A stretch of DNA of 8,280 nucleotides from CAZVIK01 sp964627045. GTDB lineage: Bacteria > Acidobacteriota > Terriglobia > Bryobacterales > Bryobacteraceae. The stretch is taken from contig CAZVIK010000180.1 in assembly GCA_964627045.1 (NCBI GenBank), positions 1-8,280 of the forward strand, in the 5' to 3' direction. Positions 5,628 to 8,280 of this stretch are shown here, piece after piece. A program made the translations under genes and the position numbers. Positions within the stretch are counted from its first letter, which is position 1, and each line of letters starts with the position of its first letter. The notes under the pieces are model-generated. The model searched no databases, was not told the DNA's origin, and saw only the letters and a list, made by a program, of their open reading frames with translations.

Positions 5628-5658
5628 AATATTCTCGCACTCGCGCGGCACTTGTCGA
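5628..5658 (-). promoter_or_regulatory. Possible promoter for the rhamnosidase operon
   Basis: On the minus strand TCGACA (5658-5653, five of six to TTGACA) is followed after 19 bases by AATATT (5633-5628, four of six to TATAAT), ending 6 bases before ATG 5621. The spacing is long and the -10 weak. The small AT-rich island is the only promoter-like element there, and the transcript would be almost leaderless. Confidence 0.25.
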
Positions 5659-5685
5659 GGGCGTGATCCGTCGGTTCGGGCAAGG

Positions 5686-5705
5686 CCGTCCGCGCTTACG
5701 GACGG
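5686..5705. other. Short perfect hairpin in the divergent intergenic region
   Basis: CCGTCCG (5686-5692) and CGGACGG (5699-5705) form a perfect 7-bp GC-rich stem with a 6-base loop. It lies between the rhamnosidase and FKBP starts, 60 bases before the latter. No T-run follows on either strand, so it is not a standard terminator. It could be an operator-like palindrome or chance. Confidence 0.3.
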
Positions 5706-5764
5706 ATTACGGCCAACCGAAGCACCCCGAGGGCGTCACGGGCACGCCTGTTAGACTGGTAGGG

Positions 5765-6436
5765 ATGAAAGCCGCTTGTGTGATCGCCTTTTCCACCGCT
5801 CTGGCCGTGGCGTCCTTGCCGGCCCAGGACTCCCCGGCACTGAAAACGAAGACAGAACGCGCCAGCTACGCCGTCGGCGCCGACCTCGGCAACCGCCTCC
5901 GGCAACAGGCCGTGGACATCGATCCCGCGCTGGTGGCGCGGGGGCTCCGCGACGCGCTCGCCGGGGCCAAGACGCTTCTGACGGCGGCGGAGATTTCAGA
6001 GGCGATTGACGGCCTGCAACAGGAAATGAGGACCAATTTGAACGCGAAAAACAAAAAGGAAGGGGAGGACTACCTCGCCCAGAACAAGACGAAAGAGGGC
6101 GTGGTAACGCTTCCGAGCGGCCTTCAGTACAAGATCCTGAAAACCGGCGACGGACCCAAGCCCGGCATCGACGACACCGTCGTGTGCCACTACCGCGGCA
6201 CCTTCATCAACGGCACCGAGTTCGACAGTTCCTACAAGCGCAACCAGCCGCTAAGCTTTCCGCTCAAGGGAGTCATCAAGGGGTGGACCGAAGCTCTGCA
6301 ATTGATGCCCACCGGTTCGCACTGGCAGTTGGCGATCCCATCGAACCTCGCCTACGGGGAGCGCGGCGCCGGCCCGATTGGCCCCGACACGACGCTGCTG
6401 TTCGATGTCGAGTTGATCTCGATTCAGGGGAAGTAG
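5765..6436 (+). CDS. Secreted FKBP-type peptidyl-prolyl cis-trans isomerase (FkpA/Mip-like)
   Basis: The protein has 223 residues. A signal peptide covers 1-20 (MKAACVIAFSTALAVASLPA, cut before Gln-Asp). Residues 29-110 form the helical dimerisation domain of FkpA/FklB/Mip proteins, with the family opening ERASYAVGADLGNRL and a long charged helix ending KEGVVTLPSGLQYK. Residues 115-221 are the FKBP domain. Active-site residues of FKBP12 are all kept: Tyr143, Phe153-Asp154 (EFDSSY), Val170-Ile171, Trp174, Tyr197 (AYGERG) and Phe213 (LFDVELI). The length is normal for the family and the gene is intact. It should act outside the cytoplasmic membrane, speeding proline isomerisation and folding of exported proteins. 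The frame is open upstream to 5624, but the signal peptide fixes ATG 5765. The AGGG directly abutting it is too close for a normal ribosome site. It converges on the beta-helix gene with 8 bp between stops. Confidence 0.92.
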   Translation: MKAACVIAFSTALAVASLPAQDSPALKTKTERASYAVGADLGNRLRQQAVDIDPALVARGLRDALAGAKTLLTAAEISEAIDGLQQEMRTNLNAKNKKEGEDYLAQNKTKEGVVTLPSGLQYKILKTGDGPKPGIDDTVVCHYRGTFINGTEFDSSYKRNQPLSFPLKGVIKGWTEALQLMPTGSHWQLAIPSNLAYGERGAGPIGPDTTLLFDVELISIQGK

Positions 6437-6444
6437 GCGCTCGC

Positions 6445-7941
6445 TCACTCCGGTGCGGACGTTTCCCGGCACGAGTTGCTTCCAATCCGGTTGGCGGAAA
6501 GTTCCTCACCGGGCGCGGCTTCGATGCACCAGCGCCCCATTCCAAAGCCGGTGATTTCGTTGCCCTCGATCAAGTTGCCGGTCGTCGAGGAGGGCCGCGC
6601 GGCGCCGTTGCCCAGGTAGATTCCGCTGCGGAGTAGTCCAGGCTGGTCCAGCGCATAGGCGCACCGCGCCGGAGTGGGTGCGCCCGTACAGCCGTTCCGG
6701 TTCAGATTCAGCAGCCGGTTGTTGATCACGCGGTTCCCACTCCCAATCAAAAAGACCCCGCCGTAGCCGGCCCCATCCACCAGGTTGTCCGCGACGGTGA
6801 TGTTGGTGGGCTGCACCTCGGGGTGCGTGTTCCCGAAGACGATGGCGGCGTGCGCGAAGGGGTACTCGCCGATGGGCTTGCGATTGACGCACGTGTTGCG
6901 GAGGACCTCGCCGTCGTGAAACCCGTCCAGGTCGATGCATTGCCCGTTCACGTCCTCCAGCCGGTTGTCGAGATAGGCGGACTTGTCCACGTTCCCAGCG
7001 GCATCCAATCCGACCGGAATGCCTTGCCCCTCCAGGTCCACTTCAGTTGCAGGGAAGCCCACGCGCCGGGCCGTATTGTTGACGGCTTGGAGCCCGGTGG
7101 CGTGGCCGATCTGTATGGCGTCCCGCGCGACCTCGTCAATTGTGTTTCCGGAGATGACTCCAGGGCCGTTGCGCGGCGAGTGGTAATTCGAGTGCGTCCA
7201 GATGGCGTTGCCGCGGATGCGCCGCAGCGTCGAGTCGCGCACGGCGAACCGGGAGGTTCCCTCCTCCAGCAGGATTCCACCCGAGGTGTTGTTGCGCCCC
7301 TTGGCGTCCAGCGAACCGGAGTCCTCGACCATCACGCCCTGGATCGTCACATCGCTCGACCGGCTGACCAGGATGGCAAACCCGGCGATCTGGTCGAGCG
7401 ACACCCCCTCGATGCGAACCCCGGTGCAGCCGTCGATCAGGAGCCCGTTGTGCGTGAAGAACTGGGCGAAGGACACGTCGGAGGGCGGGAGGTAGACCGT
7501 CTGCCGCGCGGTGCTCCGGCTCCCGGCCACGCGGAACTGATTCAAAACCAAGCCACTTGCCGATTCCGCCAGGATGACGGCGCGCCCCCGGAAGCCGGAG
7601 GACGCCCTCAACGTGGAGCCTTGCGGGTGCCCGCGAAGTTCGACGCCACCGGACCCGGCCGGAATCACGATTTCCTTGGGTACCATGGTTTCGCCGAAGG
7701 GAAGCTCGATGCTCTTCGCACCGCTCTCGATCGCCGCCAAAATATCGATGAAAGTCTTTGTCTTAAGCAATTTATCATCTGCGTCAGACGGCGGCTGCGC
7801 AGCGAACGCGACCGTGACAGCCGTGTACAAACTAAAGCTTAAGATGCTGAAAAAGGGCATGATCGACGCGTGCAAGCGGCGGCGTTTCGTGGGGCGCTCC
7901 GGACGGGCGCTCGCCGTGCCGAGACTGGGGGCGGCGTTCAT
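6445..7941 (-). CDS. Exported right-handed parallel beta-helix protein
   Basis: The product is 498 residues from ATG 7941, or 471 from ATG 7860. Residues 28-48 (MPFFSILSFSLYTAVTVAFA) form a signal peptide preceded by a long arginine-rich stretch. From about 100 to 490 the chain is made of parallel beta-helix coils: repeated units with V-x-I-x-x-[VN] strands and Asn/Gly turns (GVRIEGVSL, DVTIQGVMVEDSG, GPGVISGNTIDEVARDAIQI, NITVADNLVDGAGYGGVFLI, GNRVINNRLLNLNRNG, TGNLIEGNEITGFG). This is the PF13229-type beta-helix seen in pectin-active lyases, epimerases and surface proteins. I cannot identify catalytic residues, so enzyme activity is unproven. Six or more cysteines, several near turn positions (GC-TGAPTPARC, WCIEA, NSC), could form disulfides. 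Its ATG overlaps the DUF1844 stop as ATGA, which supports 7941 through coupling. Neither start has a clear ribosome site. Confidence 0.8.
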   Translation of the reverse strand: MNAAPSLGTASARPERPTKRRRLHASIMPFFSILSFSLYTAVTVAFAAQPPSDADDKLLKTKTFIDILAAIESGAKSIELPFGETMVPKEIVIPAGSGGVELRGHPQGSTLRASSGFRGRAVILAESASGLVLNQFRVAGSRSTARQTVYLPPSDVSFAQFFTHNGLLIDGCTGVRIEGVSLDQIAGFAILVSRSSDVTIQGVMVEDSGSLDAKGRNNTSGGILLEEGTSRFAVRDSTLRRIRGNAIWTHSNYHSPRNGPGVISGNTIDEVARDAIQIGHATGLQAVNNTARRVGFPATEVDLEGQGIPVGLDAAGNVDKSAYLDNRLEDVNGQCIDLDGFHDGEVLRNTCVNRKPIGEYPFAHAAIVFGNTHPEVQPTNITVADNLVDGAGYGGVFLIGSGNRVINNRLLNLNRNGCTGAPTPARCAYALDQPGLLRSGIYLGNGAARPSSTTGNLIEGNEITGFGMGRWCIEAAPGEELSANRIGSNSCRETSAPE

Positions 7942-8270
7942 CCGGCGGAAGCCGACGGGGCCCCGCCGCCTTCGCCGGCCGCCTGGACGTATCGAAAACG
8001 TAGTTCTGTCAACGAGTTATCGATGAGGCGCTGTTCTTCCAGGCTCAGGTTCCCGCGCGTCTTCTCCTGGAGCATCGCCAGCATGTCGATGGCGTGGCGG
8101 GCGGCGGGGAGGTCCGTTTCCGGGCGCTCGGACTCCTCGCCCAGGTGCACCAGGCCCATGTAGATTTCGGCCTGAGTGCGGAGGGAGAGTACCAAAAAGC
8201 CGAACGTGGCCGGCGGCAATTGCCGGAGGACGACTCCGTGGTGCGGTGCAGTGGAATCGGCGTGGCTCAT
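7938..8270 (-). CDS. DUF1844 domain-containing protein
   Basis: This small protein of 110 residues has LPPATFGFLVLSLRTQAEIYMGL at about 18-40, then D-L-P-A-A-R-H-A-I-D-M-L-A-M-L-Q-E-K-T-R-G-N-L at 53-75 and a final helix with E-L-R-F-R-Y-V at 89-95. The order 'F-x-x-[LF]-V-L-S-L-x-x-x-A-x-[IV]-x-[LM]-G', then 'A-x-x-x-I-D-[ML]-L-x-[ML]-L-x-x-K-T-x-G-N-L', then 'L-R-[FM]-x-[YF]' is the whole DUF1844 domain (PF08899), of unknown function and typical length. It has no signal peptide. The tail is a flexible Gly/Ala/Ser stretch. ATG 8270 is preceded by AGGGG (8276-8272), a good ribosome binding site. Its TGA overlaps the beta-helix ATG. In Acidobacteriota this family is widespread and short, usually a single gene near housekeeping functions, so the link with the beta-helix gene may be only positional. 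Confidence 0.85.
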   Translation of the reverse strand: MSHADSTAPHHGVVLRQLPPATFGFLVLSLRTQAEIYMGLVHLGEESERPETDLPAARHAIDMLAMLQEKTRGNLSLEEQRLIDNSLTELRFRYVQAAGEGGGAPSASAG

Positions 8271-8271
8271 G

Positions 8272-8276
8272 ACCCC
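8272..8276 (-). promoter_or_regulatory. Shine-Dalgarno AGGGG for the DUF1844 gene
   Basis: On the minus strand AGGGG precedes ATG 8270 by one base beyond its end, or about 4-5 bases from its centre. It is one of only two clear ribosome binding sites in the window and supports this start. Confidence 0.4.
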
Positions 8277-8280
8277 TAAT

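Noticed and set aside
6437..6444. Bidirectional terminator between FKBP and beta-helix genes
   Set aside because: Only 8 bases separate the stops, and I saw no GC stem with a flanking T-run on either strand.
6823..7842. Plus-strand open frame of 339 codons opposite the beta-helix gene
   Set aside because: The minus strand shows a signal peptide and repeated beta-helix coils; the plus translation has no family pattern. It is a mirror frame of a GC-rich gene.
1..8280. CRISPR array, tRNA, rRNA or insertion sequence
   Set aside because: No spaced direct repeats, cloverleaf, rRNA-like stretch, transposase motif or terminal inverted repeats with target duplication were seen by eye.

Overview
The window is high-GC bacterial DNA. 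The coding style and the mix of families (secreted family-78 rhamnosidase, secreted alpha/beta hydrolase, DUF1844 protein, exported parallel beta-helix protein, FKBP-type isomerase) fit a soil-type Acidobacteriota, most like the Solibacter/Bryobacter group. That placement is inferred from remembered family resemblance, not from a search. The sequence looks like a draft metagenomic scaffold: it has a 10-base N gap, poly-C/poly-G junk beside the gap, and three in-frame stop codons inside otherwise well-conserved enzymes.

Left part (1-1217): a toxin/defence patch. The first 18 codons of a phage-derived Gp49/HigB-like toxin leave the window on the minus strand. A decayed C-terminal piece of a possible helix-turn-helix antitoxin lies on the plus strand at 244-369. 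A complete plus-strand gene follows (423-1217) for an abortive-infection C-terminal (Abi_C) protein carrying an R-x6-H motif of the HEPN RNase type. Bases 1218-1454 hold no gene I can assign.

Middle part (1455-5621, minus strand): a two-gene secreted glycan-degrading operon. An alpha-L-rhamnosidase (GH78) is followed, with an ATGA junction, by an alpha/beta-hydrolase esterase. The rhamnosidase is broken by an in-frame TAA (4545-4547), the N gap with flanking junk (about 2716-2880), and an in-frame TAG (2675-2677). The esterase is broken by an in-frame TAA (2007-2009). Protein homology continues across every break, so these are recent nonsense changes or sequence errors. A short plus-strand piece resembling an amidohydrolase sits between the gap and the junk and looks like a misassembly.

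Right part (5622-8270): a divergent intergenic region with a small hairpin, then a secreted FKBP-type peptidyl-prolyl isomerase on the plus strand. It converges, with an 8-bp gap, on a minus-strand pair: a DUF1844 protein whose stop overlaps the start (ATGA) of an exported right-handed beta-helix protein.

The secreted rhamnosidase and esterase would together strip rhamnose and acyl groups from plant or microbial polysaccharides. The exported beta-helix protein may also act on or bind glycans, but nothing in it proves that. I found no CRISPR array, tRNA, rRNA or complete insertion sequence. The strongest biological lead is the Abi_C/toxin patch; the strongest technical lead is the cluster of interruptions in the rhamnosidase-esterase operon.
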